DNA of 64,000 nt, from assembly GCF_019703515.2 (NCBI RefSeq), contig NC_059372.1, positions 14,103,492-14,167,491 on the forward strand. Direction: 5' to 3'. Positions within the stretch are counted from its first letter, which is position 1. Each line of letters opens with the position of its first letter. Origin of the DNA: Myxocyprinus asiaticus. Lineage: Eukaryota > Chordata > Actinopteri > Cypriniformes > Catostomidae. Positions 22,429 through 33,444 of the stretch are shown in pieces. The position numbers and the translations under genes are program-made. Below the pieces are notes generated by a model. The model had not been told where the DNA came from. It ran no database searches and saw nothing but the letters and a program-made list of their open reading frames with translations.

Positions 22429-22662
22429 ATGGATCAACAAGTAGGTAACAGAGAAAGAGGAGTTGGCAGGAGAAGGAGAGGAGTGCAAATGTATGGTAGA
22501 AGACCAATGAGGGGAAGACCAAGAACTGTAGTCTCTGATGAGATAAGGGCTACTATTATCGATCATGTGATAAACCATGGTCAATTATTGAGAGATGCTG
22601 GCCTAAGAGTACAGCCAAATCTCTCAATCTCAACAGTGGCATCCATTGTGCTGATATTTTAA
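22429..22662 (+). pseudogene. Tc1/mariner-type transposase N-terminal remnant
   Basis: From the ATG at 22429 the frame reads MDQQVGNRERGVGRRRRGVQ, an arginine/glycine-rich start, then GRPRTVVSDEIRATIIDHVI and AGLRVQPNLSISTVASIVLI, a helix-turn-helix as in DNA-binding domains of Tc1/mariner-like transposases. The frame ends at 78 codons and the catalytic DDE domain is absent, so it is an internal-deletion remnant. It lies 3' of the DIRS insertion, inside the element's inverted repeats, in the expected orientation. Confidence 0.65.
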
Positions 22663-23275
22663 GAAACAAACAGGTAAGATATGCATTCTGCAAGTGTGCA
22701 TGTATGATGGGTATGATGTACTGCAAATTGATATTGCAGAACTACTCACACGTATTGTTCTGACTGTGACTTTGTAACTTTTTTTTTTTTTTTTTTTTTG
22801 TTATTTTGGAATTATTGTGCCATATGCACACATATGTGAAAATACAGTAAAGCATAATGAAGAAAACCGCAGCATTTGAAATTCATTCCATAATGTTAGT
22901 GTAGAACGGAGTACATTCTTCACAGTGAAGTGCCTCCCTTGCTTTGTAACAGAATATTGGTTTCCATATGTAAAAAATCAGTCATAACTTAAGCCAAAAT
23001 TAAACATCTTGCAATTATTCCTGTTGTTTGTGTTTATTAGGTCATGTGTTTTTGAGTGACAAATTATTTCTATTAAGAGAAACAGTTTGCCGTTGTTTTG
23101 GTGAAATGAACTGATTTTGAGACATGTATTAAGTGTTGTGATGGTTGTAGGGCATTTTGGATGAAAGATTAACTGTTGTGCTAGTATAAAATGTTGGAAG
23201 AGATGACCGTGTGAAGAGTTTTGAAAATGCGTTCTCAGTATTGAGAAATGTGTGAAAATGATTGTAAAAAAACTG

Positions 23276-23377
23276 TAACTGTAAAAAACACGTTACACAT
23301 ATACAGTAAATGTGTATGAATTGTGTATGAACAATGTGAAATGTATTATATTTATTGACGGATGACAAAGTTAATTG
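23276..23377. other. Short flank between transposon and MITE
   Basis: Plain AT-rich DNA after the TA duplication; nothing recognised. Confidence 0.5.
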
Positions 23378-23673
23378 AAGGGATAGTTCACCCCTAAATT
23401 CAAATTCTGTTATTTACTCACCCTCATGTTGTTCCAAACACGTATTACTTTTTTTTTTTTTTCACCCATGGACATAAATGTAGATGTTAGGCAGAATATT
23501 AAGGACTCACAGCCACATTCCACATTATTCTATGGGGGAAAATAAAAGATGCCATGCAAGTAAATGGTGACTTGGGCTAACATTCTGCCTAACATCTCCG
23601 AAAGTTATATGGCTTTGGAAAGACATGAGGGTGAGTAAATGATGACAACATTTTTTAAGGTAAACTAACCCTT
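23378..23673. repeat. Complete foldback MITE (GATAGTTCACCC family)
   Basis: The left arm starts AAGGGATAGTTCACCCCTAA and the right arm ends GGGTGAGTAAATGATGACAA then GGTAAACTAACCCTTTA, its inverse. An inner pair, GATGTTAGGCAGAATATTAA and GGCTAACATTCTGCCTAACA, is also inverted. No coding content; moved in trans by an unidentified transposase. Confidence 0.8.
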
Positions 23674-24092
23674 TAAATTTCAGGGGGTAATTTACATAAT
23701 TTAGGTCACTGGTGTTCAGTAGCCAAAAAAGGTTAGAAACCCTTTTTTAGAAAAATTGTGATATTGAACATAGATACATTGGCCTTTTACTTAAATTCCA
23801 TTTTCTCCTTTTCTTTCTCACCACTGCAAGGTTCCTCTGCTCTTTCCTTTACTCAGACATTAAATGCCACCTGCTTATGTGTCTCTAGGTGCCACCTGGC
23901 ATTAGCAGTGTGTGTGAGCCTGGGCCTGTGTGTCCTCTGAGTTTGAGCAGAACTGGGGCTTAACTCATATCCACCCTGAGGAGGGAAGACAGCTGGGAAG
24001 AGCTGCTCGCTGTTAACATTATGACCACCAGAAAGCCATTTTCAGTTAACTTTCCACTCTGTCATCTGAGCTTTTTGGGTAATAGCTTCTAC

Positions 24093-24094
24093 TT

Positions 24095-24152
<58 letters not shown>
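24093..24152. repeat. (CT)n microsatellite
   Basis: About thirty CT units with one TATC interruption, followed by a T run to about 24170. Confidence 0.9.
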
Positions 24153-24159
<7 letters not shown>

Positions 24160-24414
24160 TTTTTTTTTTAAATGTCAGGGTTATTTAAGTACAGTCTAGC
24201 CCAGCAGTGCAGGTCTATGTTGCATAACTTGCATATTAATAAAAAATCCATTTTGTCGCATTAGAGTGTGATCTATGTCTAAATAAATTTTACAGGATGT
24301 GTAAACAATGAAAATTTGACAATTACATCTTGATATGGCCAAGTGTGATTACTGAACAGCAGAAGGATGTAATTTTATCAAATAATATACAGTCTGCATG
24401 TGCTGCGCACTTCA

Positions 24415-24700
24415 GAATGAACGAGAGGTGCCGCTGTGCTTTCTGTTATACTTCACACACACATGTTGGTGCGGCTATCCTTATGAGGACTCTCCATAGA
24501 CATAATGATTTGTATACTGTACGAACTATAGATTCTATCCCCTAACCCTAACCCTCACAAAAACCTTTCTGCATTTTTACATTTTCAAAAAACATAGTTT
24601 AGTATGTTTTTTTAAACAATTTGAATTATCAGGACACTAAAACTGTCCTCATAAACCACATTTATAGCATAATACCCTTGTAATTACCATTCTGTGTGAT
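24415..24700. repeat. Dispersed repeat fragment with CCCTAACCCTAACCCT
   Basis: The run TTATGAGGACTCTCCATAGA ... ATCCCCTAACCCTAACCCTC ... AGGACACTAAAACTGTCCTC resembles a repeat seen scattered in fish genomes; class uncertain. The telomere-like motif is only two and a half units long and belongs to the repeat. Confidence 0.35.
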
Positions 24701-25066
24701 GCTCAATGTGGTGTGTTTAGTGTTTGAGTAGCTGTGAACACTTACATAAATTCCTTCTCCAGTGATTTAGGCTCACAAGTATTTCAGCATTTCATTTGCA
24801 AAAAACTACTGTCAAAAACACAAAGGAAGAACTCAGAAGTCAAAATAAATGTTCTGCCAAAATAAAAGCAGTGTTTAATGCTTGATGCGTGAAATTAGAG
24901 ACATTGTGACACAATAATCTTACTACTGAATAGGTTTATTTTTAAAGTAAAAGCAATAAAACTACTTGTAACAATTATTTAATAATAAATGGTTTTATCA
25001 TTATCATTACTATCATTATTTATAATAATTATTATTATTTTATTTATATTATAATTGTGTTATTAA

Positions 25067-25118
<52 letters not shown>

Positions 25119-25780
25119 TATTATACAGAAACAATACTGTGAAGCTCTGTTGTGCAGCATTTTATTTGACCAAAAACAAAATTGCAATTTTTTTTTCATT
25201 TTATTTTACATTTTTTCATTTTATTAAAGTTTTATGTATTCATTAGTTTAAAGACTTTTGTTCTGATGACTGTTTTTATTAAAACATAAACAGGGAATCC
25301 AGAAAAATGTAAATGGAGAACACAGAATTTGTAACTACAAAACTTCTGCAGTTTTAGCAGTTCTTTTAATCAAGTCCTTTTCTTTGTAATTTCATCAGTA
25401 ATCTGAGGCTATTTTTTGTTGCCTAAGTATCGATTTAGTATCAACACCGAGGTACCAGGGCTATCATACCGAAGCCAAAATTTTGGTATCGGAGCAACCC
25501 TGTTACAGTCTGACTGAAATCGAACTTTTAAAATGTATGTAAATGTTCAGAGAGAGGATTTAAAATGACTCTATAAAACTAAATTATGATGTTTTTTATT
25601 ATGATTTTGATGTTTTTGGTGTAAAAAAAAAAAAAAAAAAAAGATAAAACTTGGGTAATACTATAAGTGGACTTCAAGACAAATAAAATGCAGAATATGT
25701 AGAATATTACCGCTTTAAATTGCTTTTATGCCTCGCAGAGTAAAACATAACAGTATGACAGTGCTAAATATCTCCAGCAC
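24701..25780. other. AT-rich non-coding stretch with (ATT)n
   Basis: Contains a long (ATT)n array at about 25066-25120, a T-rich part at 25190-25225 and an A run at 25625-25642. No exon or element recognised. Confidence 0.5.
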
Positions 25781-26060
25781 CTGCCAGGAACTTTTCACCT
25801 TTGGAGGTGAGTGACCCTGTGCTGAGACAGATCCCGTGATTAAAGGGTCTGACACAGCTGTGGATGGATGTGGAAAGACCGAGCGGGAGCCCAGCTTCAC
25901 ACTCCTTATCTTTGACATCCTGTTGGTCAGTGAATGCCTGGGGGCAATTGATCCATGAACCCTGCTCTGCCCAACAGGATAACCCTCTTTATTTGGCAGG
26001 GGGTCAGCCCACCTGTCAGGATCCTAAAGGTTATTGGTGGGGGAGACTAGAGCCCTGGTC
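25781..26060. other. GC-richer single-copy block, possible conserved non-coding element
   Basis: Relative to its AT-rich surroundings this block is GC-richer and lacks repeat hallmarks (for example GATCCCGTGATTAAAGGGTC and GGGGCAATTGATCCATGAAC). Frames of 67 and 106 codons cross it on opposite strands, without recognisable domains. A regulatory role is only a guess. Confidence 0.3.
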
Positions 26061-26346
26061 TGCTATTCGGTGCACTTATACTGACCTTGTCCTATTTTGT
26101 GAATTTAGGGTGCGTGCATTCCAACCAAGCTACCACATTTTCTTTTTACTACTGTGGTTTACAGTGGCCCCAAAATATATTTAGATACTTAGGCACAGTT
26201 AAAGAAAATTATGAATATCTTTGCACTATATAACAAAATTTCAAACCAAGTAGCATTTATTTAAAACAGATAGCACAAGCACGCATTTATGTCAGAATAA
26301 ATAAATAGAAAAATCACAAAAAGAAGTGTGTTAGGTTTTTAATGAT

Positions 26347-26397
26347 TTTTCCAACAGTATATCATATACTGTATATATATGATATACTGTTGGAAAA
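26347..26397. repeat. Near-perfect short palindrome
   Basis: Arms TTTTCCAACAGTATATCATA and TATGATATACTGTTGGAAAA flank a small ACTGTATATA-type loop, giving a strong AT-rich hairpin. It could be a degenerate MITE core. Confidence 0.75.
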
Positions 26398-26465
26398 TTA
26401 AGACAAAAATGTTTTGGACATTTTCTGATTGTCGGATATTAGTGGAAGATGTCCATAGTTACTGG

Positions 26466-27213
26466 CATAGGGGTTACTAAACCCTATTTAGGAGGGTTTC
26501 AGCACCCATAAAATTCATCTCAGCCCTCTTAAATATCTGTGAATTTGCAATCAGCACATAAGTGTTTTAAACAGCTGCAGCCGCAACACTGCACTTGTTT
26601 GAATCGCGAGGTGCTTTGGTGGCTTTTCTCACCTGTAAAGACTGACTAAAGTGCCAGCCAATAGCACTGGCATGTGGGCTGTGAAGGATCATATGAATGT
26701 GTTTGCCGATTTATTCATTTGATTCATGAATGAGCGAGGATCATCAGCGTCTTTTGACCGATTGAAGGTGAGGAGGCATGTCACTCTTTTAGTTCGGTAA
26801 TCTCGTTTAACAAGGAGAGAAAGAGGCTGGATTAATTAAGAGTAAAAGTGACTAATGACATTACAATGACATCAGGATGTAATTAAAACTAGGCTATGTT
26901 GTCTTTTTTATATTTTTCCTTGCTGGTCATGCACAGCAATTCACAAAATGATATGCTTTATTGTCATTTGCGGAGAGAATGCTTATGATATTTAAACACT
27001 GATAAAGTCTCTTAGTCCACATGCTGATTTTACTAAAGTATAAATAGACTTGTTTCATAAACTGTGCTTTATCAATGGTTTAATGACCCAAAACACAAAA
27101 GACGTTCATTTGTTGCCACCTACTGGTGTAAATGAAAGATTTACAAAAATGGTTATCTGAACGAATAAGTGAACAAATCTAAAATAATGTATAAACTTAT
27201 GTATATATAAACA

Positions 27214-27266
<53 letters not shown>

Positions 27267-27487
27267 AACTTTATAAGTGTGTTTATTATTGAAAATGACA
27301 AAATTCTGAATGACTATTAGCCAGCTATCTTGAATGATGTAAACACAGTAAAAAAACAAACAAACAACAAAACAAAAACAAAACACAATCTACAGTATGT
27401 TAAAGAGTGGAATACATTAAATGTGCATATATAATAGTGTCATTGGGGGCTGAACCCCCTAAGATTGAAATCCTAGGATCACCCCTG
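26466..27487. mobile_element. Non-autonomous hAT element with 8-base target duplication
   Basis: The left end, CATAGGGGTTACTAAACCCT then TTCAGCACCCA, matches the inverted right end CAGGGGTGATCCTAGGATTT then TTCAGCCCCCA. The flanks are GTTACTGG (26458-26465) and GTTATTGG (27488-27495), an 8-base duplication with one mismatch, as hAT elements make. The interior (about 1 kb) has no transposase frame; it includes an A run and (AT)n at 27216-27265. Confidence 0.7.
27216..27265. repeat. Poly-A followed by (AT)n
   Basis: About 28 A residues and then about eleven AT units, within the hAT element. Frames across it are incidental. Confidence 0.9.
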
Positions 27488-27531
27488 GTTATTGGGATGA
27501 ACAACACCTGTGATTACTCTGTAAGTGTACC

Positions 27532-27710
27532 TAGGGCCATTTCTAGGCATAGGCGAACTAGGCGGTCGCCTAAGGCACCACCTGCTGGGGGGGGGGGGGA
27601 CGCCTTAAGAGGATACCGCTGCAACATAATCCAAACACCCCCCCCCCCCCCCAACGAGAGCAGCGATAGGGATCTCGCCTAGGGCACCAGAATGGTCTGA
27701 AACGACCCTG
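27532..27710. mobile_element. Small hAT-type MITE with opposed G and C runs
   Basis: The ends AGGGCCATTTCTAGGC and (inverted) AGGGTCGTTTCAGACC are alike, and the flanks GTGTACCT and GGGTACCT form a candidate 8-base duplication with one mismatch. Inside, GGCGGTCGCCTAAGGC is matched by the inverted CTCGCCTAGGGCACC. A run of 13 G (27587-27599) faces a run of 15 C (27638-27652), so the whole unit folds into one hairpin. Confidence 0.65.
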
Positions 27711-27719
27711 GGGTACCTG

Positions 27720-28504
27720 CATGAACTTGAAGGTAACTGACTTCATACATCCACTAAAATTACCTTAGGATTGGTTAAATATAACTGGATAAACATGGCT
27801 AGAAATGTTTTGCTTTTGCAGATGTAGTAGATGCCTATTTGATATTTTGTTATCTATGCAATGAAATTCATGCATTTTAAAGGGTGTACATGTCCAAATA
27901 CAGTACTTATTGGGGCCACTTTAATATAACATATGTCATGATACATTATAGAAGCTTCCTTTAAAAGATGTAAACATAGACCAACTGACTCCTGAAAACA
28001 CTTATTCTTAGGATGCTTGGAACAAAATGGCATTCGACAAAAGCAGCCATCTGCACAATTAGCATAGCACATCCTCTTGCGCACGCCACCTCCATGCTCC
28101 TCGTCACTTCTCTCCAGCACCGCCATGACAAATCAATGTCAAATTTAAATGTTAATAGAATCTTAAATTATTCACAGTGTAGTTTAGCCCCTTTGACCTA
28201 TTCCTCAGAGTGGAGTGAGTCCTTGTCCTCTTCTCGAATATATCAGAGGAAGGTGGCCTGTCCTTTTCCCTCGAGTGTGTATCCATCTTTTTTTTCATCT
28301 GCTCCCGAAGGCTGGCAGTCTGATTGGGAATCAAAGAATAATTATATATTGATAGATGAACAAATTTCTATTCAATTATAGGGGACACAACGACACAGCT
28401 GATTTCTTCAAAAGGTAGTTACATACAAATGTAGAGCAATGGAATTCACCTGCGGATTGTTCCAGCTTGGACAGTCGCTTGTTGTCACTACCGACATGGT
28501 GAGG
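27720..28504. other. Non-coding stretch without recognised element
   Basis: A 122-codon frame at 28013-28381 is serine-rich with no recognisable motif and is not called a gene. Nothing else is supported. Confidence 0.4.
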
Positions 28505-28896
28505 TTAAAGGGTGAGTTCACCCCAAAATTTTAATTATCCAATCAGTTTCTCACGCTCATGCCATCCCAGATGTGTATGACTTTCTTTCTTCTACTGAAT
28601 ACAAACAAAGATTTTTAGAAGACTAGTTCAGCTCTGTAGGTCCATACAATGCCAATGGTGAACTTCAAATGCTCCAAAAAGGAGATAAAGTAAGCATAAA
28701 AGTAATCCATAAGACTCCAGTGGTTTAATCAATGTCTTCTGTAGCGATCCAGTTGGTTTTGGGTGAGAACAGACCAAAATATATTTTGTAGACTTTCGTG
28801 TTCAGCAGAAGAAAGAAAGCCATACACGACTGGGATGGCATTAATGTTGAGTAAATGATGAGAGAATTTTCATTTTTGCATGAACTATCCCTTTAA
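28505..28896. repeat. Complete MITE of the GATAGTTCACCC family
   Basis: The left end is TTAAAGGGTGAGTTCACCCC and the right end GAGAGAATTTTCATTTTTGC then GAACTATCCCTTTAA, its inverse. Internal blocks include AGCTCTGTAGGTCCATACAA and GATCCAGTTGGTTTTGGGTG. It serves as a whole-length reference for the broken copies at 4684 and 6540/9346. Confidence 0.85.
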
Positions 28897-28932
28897 TGCA
28901 GTTGGGCACTTTTCACAATAGCGATTCATTAA

Positions 28933-29820
28933 AGCTACACTATGTAACTTTTTTAGCTAATTAGTAACAAAATGTTATTAATGAGAGAGTGCAACAAAAA
29001 TCCGTCTTCCAAACCATGTATTTGCTTTACCCAAATACACTATACATAATGATATTATATTATAAATATTTTAGAGCTGTCGGGATGGAGTTCGCGGGAA
29101 ATTGCATACAAACGTCATTCACCCATGCATGTTGGCGTCATATACATACACAGAGAAAATAAGATCCGGCTACTGTAGCGCGTGTGTGGGAGTAGCTGAA
29201 GCTGAAAGTTTGTTGTCACAATGAATGAGAAAAATTGACCATGGATCATTCAAAACTGCAAACTTCCAGGGAATCACTTTGTAAAAACAAAGAAACCCCG
29301 AACAGAGCAGAGTCTACAAGCAAAAAGGGAAAGCGACAGAGTCCGTAATAAAATCTGAATCAACATCGAATGGCGACAACTCCGAGATCTGAAAGGATTT
29401 AAAAGTGACACGGAGATGACTTTTTTCTTACTCAACAGGTAAGATATTTTATTGATATGGTTTATGTATAGTTGTGTAATCACACACACGTCTGTGTTAA
29501 TGTTAACAAACGTTGCCTAACTTTTGTAACATCATTTATTTCAGAACATCAGTGTTTCCAATAAGTCAAAACAACAGCATAAGATATGGCAATTACCTCC
29601 TCAGATGACATGTTTTCGGATATCTGTCTTTTCTTTCTTTGTTTATTTGTCCATTCGCTCTGATAAGATGTCCTGTATTCATGTGTACACCGGTGCCTCG
29701 AACCACATTCATCCACGCAGAGGAGCAGAGCCAAAGCACAACCAAAACAATGTCCTTCCACAAGACACATGCAGTTTTATTTTTTAAACGCTAGAGGGCC
29801 AAAAGTTACATAGTGTAGCT
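28933..29820. mobile_element. TTAA-flanked DNA transposon with perfect 20-base termini
   Basis: The ends AGCTACACTATGTAACTTTT and their exact inverse (29801-29820) are each flanked by TTAA (28929-28932 and 29821-29824). TTAA duplication points to the Kolobok or piggyBac superfamilies. The element is 888 bases. On the plus strand near 29320-29442 a broken frame encodes RW-LRDLKGFKSDTEM-type sequence, ending at a good splice donor (CAACAG, then GTAAGA). A related small domain occurs in the elements at 37.3-38.1 and 40.9-41.9 kb. Confidence 0.85.
29300..29442 (+). pseudogene. Small RW-LR-LKGFK domain exon of a TTAA-type transposon
   Basis: The sequence AGTCTACAAGCAAAAAGGGA ... ACATCGAATGGCGACAACTC onward reads, with one stop, as IEWRQLRDLKGFKSDTEMTF then FLLN. 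It matches the better-kept minus-strand copy at 41571-41754 (FQRWTDLRELKGLQKDAEVA). A consensus donor follows directly, implying that the domain was an exon of a multi-exon gene. The function is not recognised. Confidence 0.5.
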
Positions 29821-29824
29821 TTAA

Positions 29825-30476
29825 ATAAAATGTTTTACATCATTGATGGCAAGTGGCATTGGTTCTTGCATGTCACGTGACCGATCACTACGTGGCAAGT
29901 TTAAATATATACTCAGCTGCACTTGAGATTTAAGAGCTACATCAAAATGATCAGTGAGGGGAAAATTATCAGTGAACAACAACATCAATTTTGGCCTAAA
30001 GCTATAGTATGGCTTCAAAACACTGGGAATATAAAGCACAAGTCTTATGGACTTCTTAATTTGGCACTTCTATTGTGCATTTTTTGTCTTTTTTGAAGCT
30101 TAGCTAAATAAATCACCATCCACTTTTGCCTGGACATTCGGCCCAAAGGTTTCAACTTTTGTTTATAAGAAAAACTAAAACTTTGATGTTGGCTTAACAA
30201 AGAAGTTTTAATTTTTATTTAAAAAAGCTTGAGGTTTGAAGATTTTACATACTTTACAGTAAGACAGATAGACAGACAGGCAGACAGATAGATAAATAGA
30301 TAGACAGACAGACACACAGATTGTTATATTTTTTGAAAGTAGTTGGTTATGGAGAGTTTTTTCAAAAGTCTCTGTTTTCGATGGAGGAAAACGCTGCCCC
30401 AGTGGCGATGAGAGGTGTAAACGTAGCAAAATCAATTTGTTTTTGTAAATGAAAATGGATTAGTGTGGACGTGGTC
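29825..30476. other. Non-coding stretch with (GACAGATA)n
   Basis: An imperfect AGACAGATAGACAGACAGGC array lies at 30262-30322. No exon recognised. Confidence 0.5.
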
Positions 30477-30792
30477 TAACACCTTGTCTACACCAGACGC
30501 GTCTGTTGAAGCAACGTGACGCTACGCGATGCAACGTAATGACTTGAGGCTGTCTACACTGAAAGCATCGTGAACATTCTAAATGATGTGCAGAGAGCAT
30601 GGACCTATCAGCTGTGAGTTCGAGTAATAAAATGGCTGGAGAAGCTCTGCAGCACATCAGCAATAGTACGGGGCATCTGTTTACTGTCGGCGCATCACTT
30701 CCAGTGTAGACAGCGTCATTGATAAGAATGGGATAGATATGATTTTGATGCGACGTAACGTGACACGCACATCCAGTGTAGACAGGATGTAA
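30477..30792. mobile_element. Foldback MITE (CTTGTCTACACCAGACGCG)
   Basis: The left end TAACACCTTGTCTACACCAG and the right end CATCCAGTGTAGACAGGATG are inverted relatives, and inner parts (GAAGCAACGTGACGCTACGC and GATGCGACGTAACGTGACAC) also pair. A middle motif (GAGGCTGTCTACACTGAAAG) repeats the end sequence. No protein-coding content. Confidence 0.65.
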
Positions 30793-31570
30793 GCAATGTC
30801 TTTCTAGCAAGTCAGTCCACTGGCAGCCATCTTTGGAACACTCCCAGGAAGCTATTTCCAGTCATGAAAGTGCTGCACCTATCTATTTTAATGGGGAAAG
30901 TCTGATATTTCCAAAACAGTTGGTCAAGATTACAATCAAAGAACATTATTTCAAATCAGCAGTAAAATCTGACAACACTGGTACCATAAATAATGCTTCT
31001 TTACCTCAGATTATGCAAAAAAATAAAAAAAATAAATCCCGGATTGTATGGCTAATGCGCATGTGCGCTCTGGAGTTGATTGACAGGCAATGTCTGTATC
31101 TAAAATGTGATTGGCTCTTTTACCTGTAAAGCGGGACTTCTTTTCTACATCCATTTACCATAGGGCGTTCCAATTTCTTCCATTCATTTTAATAGAAGTG
31201 GCCCGTCTCTGCTAAATAGTCTCTGGTGTAAGTCAGAACAGTGTGATGGTCTGTGCCAAGTTTGGTGGATAAATCTTGAAAGCTGTAGAATGAGTTACAT
31301 TTAATTTTGTTCTTTGATTAGGGATTTTATAAAAAAACATAAAATACTAAAGTAAAGAACACTTTCAAGCCAACATAATAATATGTGTTTGTTTTTGTAA
31401 CAATATGGGGGCGGGTAAATCACGACCAAATTGTTATTTTTAAAGGAACTATACTTTTTCTGCTATCATTTCTTATTGTCATAGATCTCACCATGGTTAG
31501 CTTCTCCTATCATGATGATCAAAGTAAAAGAAACAAATGGTATTGAAAACGGTGGATAAAGAAAGCCTGT
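30793..31570. other. Non-coding stretch without recognised element
   Basis: AT-rich; a 98-codon frame at 30833-31129 lacks recognisable motifs. Nothing supported. Confidence 0.4.
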
Positions 31571-31579
31571 GTAGTCAAA

Positions 31580-32050
31580 GGGCCAGCCTTGTGTCAGTGT
31601 GGATGTGCAGCCTGGAGAATCAAATTAGCCGCTGGATGTGTTCCTGCCTGAGACTTTGGTTAACATGGAACACCTCTTCGATACGCGTATCACCCTGACC
31701 TTTAAAAGAATTACGGCACGAAGGCCATCTTCCATTCTCAAATCTCTTCTCCAAGTGCCTTTGCCGCTCTGCCAGACGTGGCCTTTCCAGCCTGCAGTTC
31801 AGTACTTGTTAAATGTAATAGAGCTCCTAATGCCCAGACCTCCATCTGGCCCAGGTCGGGTCACTGACATTAATAGATTCCAGCACTCATTAAATTTATT
31901 TTAATCATGCCTCTCTGGCCAGGTGGAGCTGAGGAAGAGCCATTCACATTGTTCCTCTGTCAAACCTCACACCAGGGTGGAACCTCTCTGCAGATTTAGA
32001 GGGAAGCAAGGAGAGCTCTGTCAAAATGTTTCCTTGTAAAGAACACCTTG
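31580..32050. other. Single-copy block, possible conserved non-coding element
   Basis: Balanced base composition, no repeat hallmarks, and homeodomain-type TTAAT/ATTAA motifs (GACATTAATAGATTCCAGCA, CATTAAATTTATTTTAATCA). Such blocks are often conserved enhancers in fish introns, but nothing in the window proves it. The 88-codon frame across it resembles no family. Confidence 0.3.
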
Positions 32051-32353
32051 AGCATTTATGAGCTTGGTGAGATCGGCACTAAAAAGTAAACAAGATGGGA
32101 ATAAATCTTAAGGTGTAAGCAGTTTCACAGCTGTTAGGGAGAAACTGTGGAATTGAAATGAGTATCAGCAAAATATGTTACAAATATCATTGTATCACTG
32201 GAAAAAAAGAAGAAACAAAAAGCGAGCGCAAACAAAGGCTGTTATCGTATAATTATCACTATAAATGTCATTGATTCTATTTATTGATTCTGTGATACTA
32301 AAACTGCAATTTACGAGAATGAATACAAGAGATTATTCACTGCCTCAGCTAAT

Positions 32354-32610
32354 TAAAAGGAGAGTTCACCCAAAACATTAAAATTCTGTCATCCTTTACT
32401 CACCCTTTTGTTGTCCCAAGCATAATGACTTTCTTCCATGGAATACAAAAGGAGATGTTAGCCAAAATATTTGTCTCAGTCACCATTCACTTTCAGTCCA
32501 TCTTTTTTCCATGCAATGAAAGTGAATGGTGGCTGAGATTGTCATTTTGTTATTTGTCTTCCTTTATGTTGTATGGAAGTCATACAAATGTTTGGAGCAA
32601 CATAAGGACT
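32354..32610. repeat. MITE of the GATAGTTCACCC family
   Basis: It starts AAAGGAGAGTTCACCCAAAA, has inverted inner arms (AGTCACCATTCACTTTCAGT and AAAGTGAATGGTGGCTGAGA), and loses its right terminal arm near 32610. Confidence 0.7.
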
Positions 32611-32904
32611 ATCCCTTTACAGTTTCAAAGCACAGCAGTTTGTTGTATTGCCATAAAATGAAAATATAATGACATGGGAGGGTTACATTTGTGCTAGGAG
32701 ATTTATACAACAATAAACAGCATCCCTTTCTTATTTAACTCTTTTTATACTGATTGAGTAGGGAGCAACTCTAGAACCATTAAACATTCATAATCACAAG
32801 CCCTGGTAACAATGGGCAAAATGATACCTTGTAGACATTTATGAGGAATCCAGTCACACAGCATAGTATCCCTAGTCTCCAAACATATTGAAGTTCTGTT
32901 TATA

Positions 32905-33441
32905 CACTATATGGCTGAAAGTTTGTGGACACCTGAACAGCAACATTCGTATGTGCTTGTTGAACATTTAATCTCAAAACCATAGGGATTAATATCACTC
33001 TTTTCTGCTATTACATCTTCCACTCTTCTGGAAAGTCTTTCCACTTGATGTTGAAATAAAGCTGTATGAATTTGCTCCTATTCAGAGCATCAGTGAGGTC
33101 AGACACTGATGTTGGTTGATGGACTCTGGCTCACAGTCTGCGCTCAATTCATCCTAAATATGTTCAGTGGGGTTCAGGTTTTGGCTTTGTGCAGGCCAGT
33201 TAAGTTCTTTCACACTAGACTCAGTACATTATTTCTTTATGGACCTTGCTTTGGGCACAGGGGCATTGAAATGCTGGACCAGAAAGGGCCCTCCCTTAAA
33301 CTGTTCCCTCAAAGTTAGAAACACACAATTCTTTAGAATGCCACTGTATGCTGTAGCATAAAGATGTGTCTTCACTGGCATTAATAGAATAGCCAAGTGT
33401 GTTAATTAAAAAGGTTTCTACAAATGTTTGGCTATATAGTG
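32905..33441. mobile_element. Tc1/mariner-type MITE with TA duplication
   Basis: The ends CACTATATGGCTGAAAGTTT and (inverted) CACTATATAGCCAAACATTT are flanked by TA at 32903-32904 and 33442-33443. The interior includes ATATGTTCAGTGGGGTTCAG, similar to the reverse complement of the NPIE-encoding region in Tc1-type transposases, so it may be a deletion derivative of an autonomous element. No open transposase remains. Confidence 0.75.
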
Positions 33442-33444
33442 TAG

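Larger units (their letters stand above)
17445..23275 (+). mobile_element. Tc1/mariner-type transposon with a DIRS inserted in it
   Basis: The left end (from 17445) and the right end (to 23275) are inverted repeats: CAGTTTTTTACAATCATTTT followed by CACACA on the left, and the matching TGTGTGAAAATGATTGTAAA on the right. Both ends are flanked by TA (17443-17444, 23276-23277), the signature of this superfamily. Homology extends inward (CTGAGAACACATTT on the left, GCGTTCTCAGTATTGAG on the right). Removing the DIRS (17542-22078) leaves about 1.3 kb carrying only the transposase N-terminus, so the host element is itself a decayed, internally deleted copy. Confidence 0.8.

Noticed and set aside
24541..24558. 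CCCTAACCCTAACCCT as interstitial telomere
   Set aside because: Only about two and a half units, and part of a dispersed repeat, so no telomeric origin is supported.
28013..28381. 122-codon frame as a gene
   Set aside because: Serine-rich, no recognisable domain, no credible splice sites.
30262..30322. GACAGATA array as a CRISPR-like repeat
   Set aside because: Simple tandem microsatellite without spacers; no CRISPR array exists in the window.
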